Shown here: one piece after another, positions 1-10,337 of the stretch
Layout: the number at the start of each line of letters is the position of its first letter
How positions within the stretch are numbered: the stretch's first letter is position 1
Assembly (NCBI RefSeq): GCF_028640845.1
Contig: NC_080546.1
Location: forward strand, 33,005,020-33,069,019
DNA length: 64,000 nt
Direction of reading: 5' to 3'
Origin: Ahaetulla prasina
Taxonomy: Eukaryota > Chordata > Lepidosauria > Squamata > Colubridae
The notes under the pieces: model-generated
What the model was told of the DNA's origin: nothing
What the model saw: the letters and a program-made list of their open reading frames with translations, nothing else
Databases searched by the model: none
Translations under genes and position numbers: made by a program

Positions 1-909
1 ATTCTTATACCTCATTTAACCTACATCCCAGATAACTTTCCTATAAGCCTATTTTACAGTGTTTTTGGCCTTTTAGTTTTGTGGATTGAGTCTATCTCAG
101 TTTCTACTTTTATTTCTTTTATTTTATTGTTTTCTCCTTTAAGTGGTATAGAGATTTTTCTCTCTCTCTCTATAACAGCTTTAACATTCATAGTTTCTTT
201 ATATAACATTTTCCTAATCTACTGCCTCGCAATGTAAGAGGTTGGTTTCTATCATTCTTAGAGATTCCAGATGGTGACTCATTTAGTTCATCTTTTGTCT
301 TGAAGTGTAGATTGTTTCTGTTTTGCTAGTAACTTTTTGCTTTAGCTTTTTTTTTTTTTTTTTTACTTTTTATCCGTTCCATGGTGATTCAGTTCTTTTC
401 CATTTTCATGGGAACTGTAAATTGTGCTTTATTTATTTGACCTGCATAGTTTAGGCTCAAATAAAATAGTTCCTTCTCCAACACATTCCATACTCAGAGC
501 CAAAAGCGATTCAGCTATTTAGTAGTCCAACAATCAGCAACATGGCTTCTGCTTCTGTCTGAATTCTATTTATCAACTAGTAAGTAGATGGAGAACACAC
601 AGAGATTCCTGGTTCTTTTAGAACAGTTATGAATCCGTTGTACAGGAAATAATTTATATCTTCCAGAAGTTTGGATTCTTTCCAAAACACCAGACAAGGG
701 AAAAACTCTGCTTTTTTCCCAATCTATTACAGCTGGACTTATATGTGAAGGAAGAGTTCTCACTTTCTATACTCTGTTTGGTGTAAGCTTTCTTCCACAA
801 TATATTTTATTTACAATTAATAAAATGTATAATAGATATTTCTGCATTTGAAAATTAATGATCATTGGTGTTAGCGGTATTAGGTTGACATTTATTTTCA
901 TAATCTGCA

Positions 910-910
<1 letters not shown>
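1..910. other. Intronic sequence, no recognised feature
   Basis: AT-rich intron upstream of the first visible LRBA exon. A T-run lies at about 349-364. I see no gene, and no repeat I can name. Confidence 0.6.
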
Positions 911-941
<31 letters not shown>

Positions 942-2295
942 TTTCTGAGGTTTTCACGGGTGTTTGTATGTAGGTCTTTGCTTGTTCGGGTTTTCTCCCA
1001 TGTAAAATTGGAAATGTCTTGGCAACGTTTCGACGAAGTCTCATTCGTCATCTTCAGGCTTCAGCTTCGTGCTTCTGGGAGCAATGTGTGATCACAGCTG
1101 TTTCTTCCTTTTAACTGCTAGTGGGGGTTTGAACTGATTGGGTGGGAGCTTGGCTGTGCTCTGATTGGATGGAGGTTTTTTTGTGCTCTGATTGGATGGG
1201 GGTGTGTCCTGTTTGGATGGGGGCTTGGTTGTGCTTAATTTAGTCTGTGTTGCAGGGGGATTTGAGCTGGTGAGCTGCATAGCTGTTGTTTGGCTTTGTG
1301 GTGGTGCTACATCTTCATGGTGGGTGTCAGTCTGCTGCATGTATGGATTGGAGGGGTTTGAAATGGCTAATGTTGCAGCTGCGGTCTGGCTTCTGGTCCT
1401 TGGTCGTGCTTCATGATCAGTGTGGGTTTGGGTCTGCTTTCTGGGTGGATGTCAAGGAGTATATGAAATCCCATGCACCGCCTGCCCCACCACATACATC
1501 GGACAAACCAACAGAAGAATAAGTGCACGCATTGAAGAACACAAGAACTCAGTCAAAAAAGAGGAACCAACTTCTTCCCTGGTCCAACACTTTAAAGTCA
1601 CAGGACATGATATTGACTTTAAAAGGACCAGAACTATCGCCAAAACTGAACACTTTAACAACAGAATAATCAGAGAAGCCATTGAGATAGAAAAACGCCC
1701 ACACAGCATGAACAAACGAGATGATACCTCCCGCCTACCAGCCATTTGGAAACCCGCCCTTATTGACAAACGAGTCCCTAATATGAGGAATGACACCAGA
1801 CCCACACTCACGAGGTCCACACAGGATGTCACCACCGCACATCCACCCAGAAAGCAGACCCAAACCCACACTGATCATGAAGCATGACCAAGGACCAGAA
1901 GCCAGACCGCAGCTGCAACATTAGCCATTTCAAACCCCTCCAATCCATACATGCAGCAGACTGACACCCACAAAGCCAAACAACAGCTATGCAGCTCACC
2001 AGCTCAAATCCCCCTGCAACACAGACTAAATTGAGCACAACCAAGCCCCCACCCAAACAGGACACACCCCCAGCCAATCAGAGCACAAAAAAACCTCCAT
2101 CCAATCAGAGCACAGCCAAGCTCCCACCCAATCAGTTCAAACCCCCACTAGCAGTTAAAAGGAAGAAACAGCTGCGATCACACATTGCTCCCAGAAGCAC
2201 GAAGCTGAAGCCTGAAGATGACGAATAAGACTTCGTCGAAACGTTGCCAAGACATTTCCAATTTTACACGGGAGAAAACCCGAACAAGCAAAGAC

Positions 2296-2359
<64 letters not shown>

Positions 2360-2360
2360 T
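911..2360 (+). mobile_element. Penelope-like element, truncated, with inverted terminal repeats
   Basis: A central unique part (about 1453-1837) encodes a GIY-YIG endonuclease fragment. It is flanked by long inverted arms, about 933-1452 on the left and 1838-2300 on the right, near-identical apart from a short insertion near 1298-1330. Each outer end abuts a simple repeat: TA/TG at 911-940 and CA then TA at 2297-2360. Penelope-like elements are reverse-transcriptase retroelements with a C-terminal GIY-YIG endonuclease and LTR-like ends that may be inverted. The reverse-transcriptase part is missing, so the copy is dead. Family assignment rests on the endonuclease and arm structure. Confidence 0.8.
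1449..1887 (+). pseudogene. GIY-YIG endonuclease domain fragment of a Penelope-like element
   Basis: The frame reads GVYEIPC..C, then TYIGQTNRRISARIEEH about 12 residues on, then QHFKVTGHDIDF, and RIIREAIEIEKRP. This gives the GIY and YIG halves, the catalytic-type Arg of RRISAR, the His of EEH and the Glu of REAIEIE expected for this nuclease family. CxxC near the start is typical of the Penelope type. The frame upstream (to 1420) is translated inverted-arm sequence, not protein. No reverse transcriptase is attached, and the tail after about 1790 runs into the right arm. It is a relic of the retroelement's integration nuclease. Confidence 0.78.
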
Positions 2361-2368
2361 ATTTTTTA

Positions 2369-2600
2369 TTTATTTTTATTGTTTATATTTATATACCGCC
2401 CTATCTCCCAAAGGACTCAGGGCGGTTTACAGGCATTTAAAAGCAATAAATACAATTCTAAAAACAATTAAAAAACTTATTCAAAAGCCTAATAATTAAA
2501 AATATAAAAAATTAAAACCCAAGTTAAAACCCACAAACTAAAATCTAACTCAGTCCTGCGCAGTTAAATAGGTATGTTTTAAGCTCGCGGCGGTTTATAT
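2369..2600 (-). mobile_element. CR1/L2-type LINE 3' tail
   Basis: The block starts with the inverted form of the GCCCTGAGTC...GGGCGGTATATAA tail (here accgccctatctcccaaagg) common to squamate CR1/L2-like retroposons, then A-rich sequence to a second gcggcggttt at about 2586. Only the tail is present. Confidence 0.5.
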
Positions 2601-2609
2601 ATATAAACC

Positions 2610-2895
2610 TACAAAAACATATATGTATATATATATATATATATATATGTATAGAGTATAGGTATGTGGGTCTTGGCATTTTCGGATCTTTTCCTGTGTA
2701 AGGTTGAGAGTATCTTGGCGACGTTTCAACGAGGTCTCACTTATCATCTTCAGGCTGGTGTCTTCGGCTCGAGAAGCACGAAGCCGAAGACACCAGCCTG
2801 AAGATGATGAGTGAGACCTCATCGAAACGTCGCCAAGATACTCTCAACCTTACATGGGAAAAGACCCCAAAATGCCAATATACACACACACACAA
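2610..2895. repeat. Palindrome of Penelope-like terminal sequence, 97-bp arms
   Basis: Left arm 2673-2769 and right arm 2782-2878 are inverted copies with a 12-base centre (2770-2781). The arms carry the same ctgaagat..GAAACGTYgcc module as the ends of the element at 911-2360, and both sides again abut TA (2626-2649) and CA (2879-2893) runs. No coding sequence is enclosed. Confidence 0.8.
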
Positions 2896-3026
2896 AGAAA
2901 ATTCTAAGATAAAATGCTATAATAATTTAAAAGGAACAACTTTAGGATGTCTAATTCTGTAATAACTAGATCAGTTCAGGAATTTAATCACTTTCTTTGT
3001 TTTAGCCAGAAAGATAAAATGAAATA

Positions 3027-3433
3027 TAGGTAAACCTCAGTTTACAAGAGTTCATTTAGTGACCGTTCAATGTTACAGTGGCACTGAAAAAAGGGACTTG
3101 GTGACCGTTTTTCATACTTATGACCATTGCAGCATCTCCATGTCACGTGGCAAAAATTCAGATGCTTGGCAACTGATTCATATTTATGGTGGTTGCAGTG
3201 TCCCAGGGTCAGGTGATCCCTTTTTCCAGCCTTCTGACAAACAAGTCATTGGGGAAGCCAGATGCACTTAACTAATGTTAATGTTACTAACGTAACAACT
3301 TAACAACTGCAGTGACTCACTTAACAACTGTGGTAAGAAAGGTTGTAAAATGGGGCAAAACTTACCTAACAGATGTCTCACTTAGCAACAGAAATTGTTG
3401 GCTCAATTGTGGTTGCAAATTGAGGACTATCTG
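3027..3433 (+). mobile_element. TA-flanked terminal-inverted-repeat element (copy 1)
   Basis: The ends are inverted copies: TAGGTAAACCTCAGTTTACA at the left and ttgaggactatctg at the right. They are flanked by TA at 3025-3026 and 3434-3435. The body carries the motifs gaccgttcaa, ttgcagcatctccatg, gaagccagat and cttaacaac that recur in copies at 20264 and 30908. The TA duplication and ends suggest a non-autonomous Tc1/mariner-type element; no transposase is present. Confidence 0.7.
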
Positions 3434-3635
3434 TAGAGGTAGTGATAGATTAAAAAAACAAAACAAAACAAGAACAGAATGCAGAATACAAAACAAATTT
3501 TCAATAGCAAAAATTAAGTAACATTGTTACTTAAAGAATAATGCAATTAAATGGATGACTGTCAGTGAAAGAACAATACAGCAACAATGCATTTTCTGTT
3601 CACTATGTGCAGACTGACTAATTTTCAGCTGACAG

Positions 3636-3766
3636 TCTATAGCAATAGCAGTAGCAACTTCATAGTGCTTTACAGCCCTCTCTAAGTGGTTTACAGAGTC
3701 ATCATATTGCCCCCAATAATCTGGGTCCTCGTTTTACCGACCTCGGAAGGATGAAAGGTTTTATAG
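3636..3766 (-). repeat. SINE/CR1-like fragment
   Basis: Contains gctttacagccctctctaag, attgcccccaataatctggg and cctcggaaggatgaaagg, the reverse of the middle part shared by squamate SINE/LINE tails (compare 15790-15850 and 22985-23035). Confidence 0.5.
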
Positions 3767-4004
3767 AGAGTATTTTCATTGAAGGAAACATTTTATTTCA
3801 GCCAGGTTAGAAATTTTATTCAAAAGAAATCATATCTGGTAGCAGGCTTATTTTGATGTGTCTGTTCAATTTGTATTTCCTACAAGTTAACAATTTTAAA
3901 CCGTAGGCAAAAGCATTTCTGTTTTTCAAATGTACACAATTTTCAAAATATTAAAAACACTCTATTTTTACACTTTGTATAATTCATCTACATTTCTTAT
4001 ATAG

Positions 4005-4124
4005 TGGTACATGGTTACTATTGTTCATATCTATAATCGTTGGAAGAACAGTGAACTCAGATGTTATGTGAATGGAGAACTAGCATCATATGGAGAGATA
4101 ACATGGTTTGTCAATGCCAGTGAT
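4005..4124 (+). CDS. LRBA: LRBA exon: ConA-like lectin domain, strand-rich part
   Basis: Forty codons in phase 0 at both ends, beginning [13 protein letters not shown] and ending VNASD. Acceptor ..ttatatag, donor GAT|gtgagt. The YNRW..SE..CYVNG pattern is the jelly-roll core of the lectin/LamG-like domain near the N-terminus of LRBA and NBEA. It is the first LRBA exon in the window; earlier coding exons must lie upstream of base 1. Confidence 0.93.
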
Positions 4125-4317
4125 GTGAGTAATTCACTTTAACAGTTATTTACAGGAAATATTGTATGTCTTTTCTGTTTCGTGTTGCTTATGTTAAAGT
4201 TGAAAAATGAAAATTTATTGTTCTCTTAATTTTGACGCCAGCATTTAAACAATAATTTGAAGCAGAGATCTTGAGTATTGACCCAGATTTCCCCCCCCCA
4301 TTTATAAATATAAATAG

Positions 4318-4724
4318 CAGGGGTGAAGTGTAAAATTGTTACTACTAGTTCTGTGGGCGTGGCTTGGTGGGGGGTAATGTGACTGGGTGGGTGTGGCCCC
4401 CCTTTTTTTACTTTTAAAGGAATTTTTTTTTACAACCTCTTCAGCTGAAGAGGTTATACAAAAAATGCTTTTAAAAGGTTCTTATGAGCCCAGCTGAGCC
4501 GCGCAATCATCAGAGGCTTTTATTTTTTACTTTTAAAAGCATTATTTTGGTCGAAGAAAAAATGCTTTTTTTAAAAAACCAAAAACCTCTGATGATCACG
4601 TGGCTCAGCTGCGCATGGGTGGGGCAGGGCGGGGAGGAATTTTTGCTACCAGTTCTCCAAACCACCCACTGCCATCACTACCAGATCAGGCGATCCGGTC
4701 TGAACCGGGAGCATTTCACCCCTG
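4318..4724. mobile_element. hAT-type MITE with 8-bp target duplication
   Basis: The ends are inverted: CAGGGGTGAAGTG at the left, CATTTCACCCCTG at the right. Flanks are ATAAATAG (4310-4317) and ATAAGTAG (4725-4732), seven of eight bases the same, as expected for hAT. Internal gttctgtgggcgtgg and gttctccaaacc motifs recur in the copies at 14128, 23962 and 37276. No transposase. Confidence 0.8.
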
Positions 4725-5127
4725 ATAAGTAGGCCTCTCACAATTTTACAGGATTGTTAGTGTGGAATAATATGAATATCCCCTTGAGATGCTATTAAAA
4801 GTTTGACACCTCTGCTTGAGAGCATATGCAACACTACATTGTCTTAAAGAATTCAAGTCAATTAGTGGCAAGCTTTCCCAAAGGTGATCTCAATGCATTG
4901 AATATCTTGGTCACTTGGTGCCTTACTCTTAATGTTGTGAAAACAATTTTATTTTGGTGGTTGATCGGAGCTTAATGGGTAACTGGATTACACCGAACTG
5001 GATATTCTGGCCTTATTTCAGTGAGTTATTCCACTGGCTGACTCACCAGAAGAGTTGCTGGGCTTCTTTCAGTGGTAAGAGCTTTGACTCGAGCAGCTGG
5101 AGTCCTTCTTCAACAACTTTAAACCGT

Positions 5128-5258
5128 AGGAGCTTTCGCGCTCCTAGTTTGACAGCCAAGCCAGCGGAGCTTAAAGTGCTATGTAGGAACTTTTGCACTC
5201 CTTAATTTAACAGCCGGCCCAGCGGAATTTCAAGGGCCATAGGAGCTTTCGCGCTCCT
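5128..5258. repeat. Three tandem palindromic units, period 56-57
   Basis: AGGAGCTTTCGCGCTCCT (a 6-bp stem with a 6-base loop) occurs exactly at 5128-5145 and 5241-5258, and in a changed form at 5185-5202. Spacers carry related acagcc..gcccagcgga sequence. A T-rich tract follows at once. Origin unknown. Confidence 0.7.
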
Positions 5259-5466
5259 CAATTCGTTTTTTTCTTTTTTCTTTTTTTTTTCTTTTTTCTT
5301 CTTTCTTATTCTTATTTCTTTTTTCTTATTCACATTTATTTCCTTAGTTTGTCATATGCATCACTTAAATTGTAACTGAACTCTTTATATCTTTAGCAAT
5401 ATTTATAGTTTAAAATATAGGATAGAAGTTCTATATCTTCTCTTTGGCCAATCTGTAACACTTGGA

Positions 5467-5530
5467 AAATGAATGAATGAATGAATGAATGAATGAATGA
5501 ATGAATGAATGAATGAATGAATGAATGAAT
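5467..5530. repeat. (AATG)n microsatellite, about 16 units
   Basis: Uninterrupted tetranucleotide array; probably polymorphic. Confidence 0.95.
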
Positions 5531-5984
5531 ATGTAAAAATAGTCTTACCAACTAAGTAAATAAATAAATGTGGAAAAGAAATAATTTATGTGATTTTTCT
5601 ACTTTATTTATTGCTATTTTTAATTAAATTATGTCAGTACTATGTAGACTACTCATATCTCTACTCTGATCAGTGTAAAAACAATCCATATAACAAAAAT
5701 ATCACAATCACTACTGTACCACCTGGAGTAAAATGATACCTAAGAAAATATCATAAGTAAGAAAAAACTCATCCCTAAAAAATAATAATGAATTAAATTC
5801 TGACTTCATTAAAATTGATTTTAAGGAAGCTATGTCCACAACTCCAGTAACTGAACTACTTTACTCATCCCAAATACATATACAACAAGAAAAAAAAAGA
5901 ATGGACGATATTTTATCATGTATATAGTCTTCACTTTCAATAACAAATTAAACATTGACTAGATTTTTTTATTTGCTTTCTTAG

Positions 5985-6131
5985 ACATTTGACAAATGTT
6001 TCCTGGGCTCTTCAGAAACAGCAGATGCCAATCGAGTGTTTTGTGGACAGATGACAGCTGCTTATCTTTTCAGTGAAGCTCTCAATGCTGCTCAGATCTT
6101 TGCGATTTATCAACTTGGTCTGGGATACAAA
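5985..6131 (+). CDS. LRBA: LRBA exon: ConA-like lectin domain, C-terminal part
   Basis: Forty-nine codons, phase 0 to 0, starting [16 protein letters not shown] and ending IYQLGLGYK. Acceptor ..gctttcttag, donor AAA|gtacgt. It continues the lectin-like fold; FCGQ followed by [12 protein letters not shown] is the conserved end strand and helix shared by LRBA and NBEA. The YQLGLGYKG form is the LRBA version (NBEA has HQLGPGYKS). Confidence 0.94.
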
Positions 6132-6439
6132 GTACGTATAATCCTAACAGGATCTTGGTGGAACTGATAAAACTTTAATTTTATGCTGGATTGATTTTAA
6201 AAATATAGCAGCATCCCTGTTAAGTGATGAGTGAATTTTTAAATATTTTGATTTCCACTTACTTTATTCAGAATATAATAGTAAAATATTGCTAATTTAA
6301 ACTGCTTGTAAACTCAAAAATGAAGTCCCACAGCTAAACTCCAAGGATAGAGTTCAAGCATTATAAACCATGGCTTGATGTTGATTGTGTGTGTGTGTAT
6401 ATGTGTCAATTTTAAATGTAAATTTCTGTACTTCATATT

Positions 6440-7122
6440 CAGATAGTTCTCAACTTACAACCATTATGGAACATGAATATTATGGTTGTAAATCGTGAAA
6501 GTCATTAAGTGAGGTGCCCATGTGAACACCTTGCTTCCCCAGTTCATATGTGGCCTGGTCTGGGCCTTCCAGGACCTTTCCTATCCCCTAAGGCACCACG
6601 TGCTCCATTTTCTGCACTACTGCGTCCCCACTGGTCTTAAGCCTGCCTCACATCTTACTGGATCCCATACCTCCCTCTCCTCCCTCCATCATGGTTTGAT
6701 CCACTTACCTTTTTCTATAGATTTCCCTCTAGAAGCAGCTACTCTGCCACACAGCCTTCCTACATGGAGGCTGCATGGTGCCATCACAGAAGGGAACACT
6801 CTTTTGGAAGCAAACACAATGAAGTGGACCAAGCCACAACAGTGTGGGGTGGAAAGTGTGGGACTTAGCAGAATGGGAAGCAGGCCTAAGACCTGTGGAA
6901 ACCAGCAGAGTCAGATGAGGGGAAAATAGGTGGGGAATCCTGCTGTAGCATTCCTGTGATTGGTGTAAGAGCAGGCAGATTGCCATGTACCTGAATTTTG
7001 TTCATATTATGCAAGGATGCTGCAGTGGCTACAACTTCAAGCAGGGCTTGTATGTTCTTTCATTTATGCCCTTGTAATTTAGAAGAGTAGCTGAAAGAAC
7101 AGTCCTAAGTCAAGGCTACCTG
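6440..7122. mobile_element. TA-type inverted-repeat element with unique core
   Basis: Left end CAGATAGTTCTCAACTTACA and right end taagtcaaggctacctg (then TA) are inverted relatives of the ends of copies at 20264 and 30908. The 500-base middle differs from those copies and holds a 135-codon open frame with no recognisable protein. The left flanking dinucleotide is TT, so the duplication is imperfect. Confidence 0.55.
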
Positions 7123-7224
7123 TACTTCTGAACATTTGAAATATTACTACAAACATAACAAAATTGTTTTGCTCTTGTTTTTCCAATAAACAATATTCAA
7201 ATATATTTTTTCTATCCTTATCCC

Positions 7225-7348
7225 AAGTAGTGGGTTTCAAACCCTGTTGCTACCGCTTTGCTTGTGGGGGCACACGCTATGGTGGGTGGAGCCTCCCGCC
7301 GCTACTGGTTTGCCTGATCCAAGGCGAACTGGTAGCAACCCACCATTG
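7225..7348. mobile_element. hAT-type MITE, 124 bp
   Basis: Inverted ends AAGTAGTGGGTTTCAA and AACCCACCATTG, with flanks CTTATCCC (7217-7224) and CTTATTCC (7349-7356), seven of eight the same. Confidence 0.72.
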
Positions 7349-7555
7349 CTTATTCCTTTTTTTTCTTTTACAAATAAACAATGCCAAGATACAAATGTAG
7401 AATTTCTTTTCAAAAATATTGTACATTGCTCTTTTTACTTATTAATGCACCTCAGACATGTACAGTTGAATCATCCTGAACCACTTACATGTCAAACTTT
7501 GCATTCCAACTGCATTCTGGTTAAATGTTATCTTTCTTTTAATCTTTCATTTTAG

Positions 7556-7753
7556 GGAACTTTTAAGTTCAAGGGAGAAAGTGATCTGTTCCTAGCTGAT
7601 CATCATAAACAGTTATTATATGATGGGAAACTATCTAATGCTATTGCCTTTACATACAACCCAAGGGCTACAGATGCACAGCTCTGCCTAGAATCATCAC
7701 CCAAGGACAATCCTTCTATCTTTGTACATTCACCACATGCCCTCATGTTACAG
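7556..7753 (+). CDS. LRBA: LRBA exon: lectin to armadillo transition
   Basis: Sixty-six codons, phase 0 to 0, from [16 protein letters not shown] to SPHALMLQ. Acceptor ..ttcattttag, donor CAG|gtattt. It includes [20 protein letters not shown], a stretch almost invariant in LRBA and NBEA that joins the lectin domain to the following armadillo-like helices. Confidence 0.95.
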
Positions 7754-8280
7754 GTATTTTGGTGTGTCTGATTTCAGGTTCATAGAGAGATGTTATTGAT
7801 TCCTCCCCTCCGGGTGTGTTTTGATCTTTTAGTGTGTTCTCCAAAAGATTTAAGATTTATGGCATGATCATTTCAACACATAGCCTGTTTTCAGACCAGA
7901 TGTGAATGATTAGTGATGGGCAATCATAAGCTCTCAGGCCCTTGCATTTTCTTCAAGCTAAACATATTCATTGCTTTAAGCCAGGGTTCTGGCTGGAGAA
8001 TTCTGGGAGTTGAAGTCCACAAGTCTTAAAGCTGCCAAGTTTGGAGACCCTTGCTTTAAGGCCTGATAGAAGTTCTGCTCTCATCCTTATTTTAAAGGCT
8101 TTTATTTAGATTTCCTGTACAAAACACAACTGTGCTCTCTCACAATGTGCATGATAGAAGTTCTGCTATAGTGCAGGGCACTATAATGTAAATAATGCAA
8201 AGATCGTACTGAAACTCTTTTGGTAGATTGTAGGGGGGGGGAAAGAACCACATTTAATGTGTTCAAATTTCGCATTGCAG
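7754..8280 (+). other. LRBA intron
   Basis: Contains a 72-bp hAT remnant (7982-8053); otherwise no feature seen. Confidence 0.7.
7982..8053. mobile_element. Very short hAT-type MITE, 72 bp
   Basis: Starts CAGGGTTCTGG, contains ctgggagttgaagtccac, ends GGAGACCCTTG. Flanks CTTTAAGC (7974-7981) and CTTTAAGG (8054-8061) form a 7/8 target duplication. This is a frequent squamate repeat. Confidence 0.75.
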
Positions 8281-8414
8281 GATGTGAAAGCAGTCATAAC
8301 CCATTCTATCCAAAGTGCAATGCATTCTATTGGAGGAGTCCAGGTGTTATTTCCTCTCTTTGCACAGTTGGACTATAGGCAATATTCCTTGGATCAGCCT
8401 GACACAACTCTTTG
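8281..8414 (+). CDS. LRBA: LRBA exon: armadillo-like helices
   Basis: 134 bases, entering in phase 0 and leaving two bases into a Cys codon. It encodes [19 protein letters not shown], then [15 protein letters not shown]. Acceptor ..cgcattgcag, donor TTTG|gtaaga. The split codon is completed as TG|T by the exon at 10140, as expected for the LRBA ..C-STLLAF junction. Confidence 0.94.
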
Positions 8415-10139
8415 GTAAGAATCTTTATTCTCACTTCAAATTACCTTTCATTTTGGGTGGTCTAAATGTTAAAGAAAATACTGCATTCTAATAGTAAAGA
8501 ATTTTTATCCCAGATCTCTTAGTGTTAACTCTGTAGCAACTGCACTAATTTTGGAAATGTTTGTGATGATAGAGTAAGTTGAAAATAAAATGATTGTTAA
8601 CAGATAGGCACACACATATAAATGTATCTGAGGCGAAAATACATGAGAACATGTTTAGCTTTTTTGTGGGGGAGGGGAATTATCCCCAAGTAATGCAATT
8701 ATATTGCAGCATGGAGAACATTATTTATATTTTCAAGGTTAGAGCATGTTAAATCTGTTGTGCAGAGAAGACCTTGAGATGAAGTCAGATTATTGACACT
8801 AAGTCTTCTACACAAATGTGTACATCATTCAGTAGCTATGTAATTTATGGAGTCAGGGAGGGGGAGATATGAAAAATACCTCAGGGATGAATTCCTTTCT
8901 GTCAAAAAGGTATACAGGGCTATTTTTTACAGAGCTGCTGGCTCTGGCCAAGGAGAGTTTATCTTCCTGACCCCAGTACTTGATTAGTGAAAAATGCCTT
9001 ATATGCACAAACCATAGGATTGTCAAGAACAATGGGTGTGTTTCTAGGCAATGGTAATTGTTCTGCAGAAATGCTTTTAGGATTTGAATGCAATAGCTTT
9101 CAAAAGCAATTGGTATTTTTTGTTACTGTACATGTAACATTTTTAATGAGACATATTCTGGATTAGAATACCTAATTCCCCACCCCACCGCCCAGTAAAT
9201 TATGCAGCAACATGAATTATTTGCTTTGGATGCAATAATATAAATATAAATCAAAGCTATAATGTTTGATTTTGATCTAGATGTCATAGTATTTTACCAT
9301 TTAAATGAAAATGTTATATTAGAAATAACAGACATTTCTTTTCTTCATCCTACTGATTTGTCTGTTTTTATTAGACGACTTGTTTTTCTAAAGTAATTGC
9401 AAATGTTGGTACCGAAGCACAACCTTTTTGTTTACCTCAAATATTTTAATTAGCTAAAGTTACCTGGTTTTGTACTTGGTTCCTTCCACTTTTGTGGTAT
9501 TATTTCTTGGTTGAATTTTGTACAATAAACATAGTCATAACCTTCTAAATTGCTCAGCTGTCAGGCTAAAGAGTTGCTTAAAATAGTATTTACATGTATT
9601 ATTTTTCTAAATTGAATACTTTTAATTACATATAGTTTAAAGTTGTAATACTGGAAAATGAACTATATTTCATGACAAAAAAAAAGAAATTTATAGAACT
9701 CAGTTCTAATCTGCAATCTTTATGTATTCTGGTCCTCTAGACTCGCTTTGCAGTATAATGTGTTTTAAACATGGTTCACTCTCTGATCCTCAGAGTCAGT
9801 TTGTCTTAATATAGGTACATTACAGACTGGATTATGTATTGTATGCAACAATGAAGCTTCCTGCTAGTATTGAATATTTCTTCAAGGAGGAACATCAATG
9901 TTTATATTCATTCTAGTCATCACTCTTTGGGATTGTTATAGGGTGATAGTGGTTACTTAGCAAAGATGTGGTAAATTATGCAACTGCAGTAATTTTATTT
10001 GAAACATAAAAATAATGTAGTCTGCTGAATTGAGAAGAATGATCCAGTATCAAATCAATCAACAAAAATGTGCAATCCTACTCCAAACCCTAAATATACT
10101 GATTTTTAATATGCTGCATCAATGCAATATGTTTTTCAG
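8415..10139 (+). other. LRBA intron, no recognised repeat
   Basis: AT-rich intronic sequence. I looked for exons, SINEs and inverted ends and found nothing I can support. Confidence 0.6.
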
Positions 10140-10248
10140 TTCTATTTTACTGGCTTTCATTATGGAGTTGCTGAAGAACTCAGTTGCTATGCAAGAACAA
10201 ATGCTTTCTTGTAAGGGCTTCCTTGTAATAGGATACAGTCTTGAAAAG
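10140..10248 (+). CDS. LRBA: LRBA exon: armadillo-like helices
   Basis: 109 bases completing a Cys codon, then SILLAFIMELLKNSVAMQEQ, then LSCKGFLVIGYSLEK; leaves in phase 0. Acceptor ..gtttttcag, donor AAAAG|gtaaag. It is followed by a very short 89-base intron (10249-10337), the smallest in the window. A longer open frame runs on through that intron, but the next exon joins in phase only after splicing. Confidence 0.94.
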
Positions 10249-10337
10249 GTAAAGAAAATAAAATCTTTTTTTTTCTTTGCATATTTTAATATTTTGGCCA
10301 TGTTCGTCATTGCTTACGTATCGTTTTCCCTCTACAG

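Larger units (their letters stand above)
4125..5984 (+). other. LRBA intron
   Basis: Holds a hAT MITE (4318-4724), a palindromic tandem (5128-5258), a T/C-rich tract (about 5265-5335) and an AATG array (5467-5530). I see nothing else from 4733 to 5127 or from 5531 to 5984. Confidence 0.7.
6132..7555 (+). other. LRBA intron
   Basis: Mostly taken up by a TA-type inverted-repeat element (6440-7122) and a small hAT MITE (7225-7348). The rest is unremarkable AT-rich sequence with a short GT run near 6390. Confidence 0.7.

Noticed and set aside
1092..2228. Open frames in the inverted arms (for example 1192-1416, 1829-2077, 1989-2228)
   Set aside because: Mirror-image translations of the two arms; Pro/Thr/Asn-rich on one strand and Trp/Cys-rich on the other, no domain. 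Only the central GIY-YIG part has family support.
6522..6929. 135-codon open frame
   Set aside because: Lies inside a TA-type repeat, with no recognisable domain and no splice-compatible context for LRBA.
10249..10337. Read-through of the 89-base intron as coding
   Set aside because: The open frame goes through, but the inserted residues are Phe/Lys/Ile-rich with no counterpart in LRBA, while consensus splice sites give the exact conserved joint SLEK|SSKAH.
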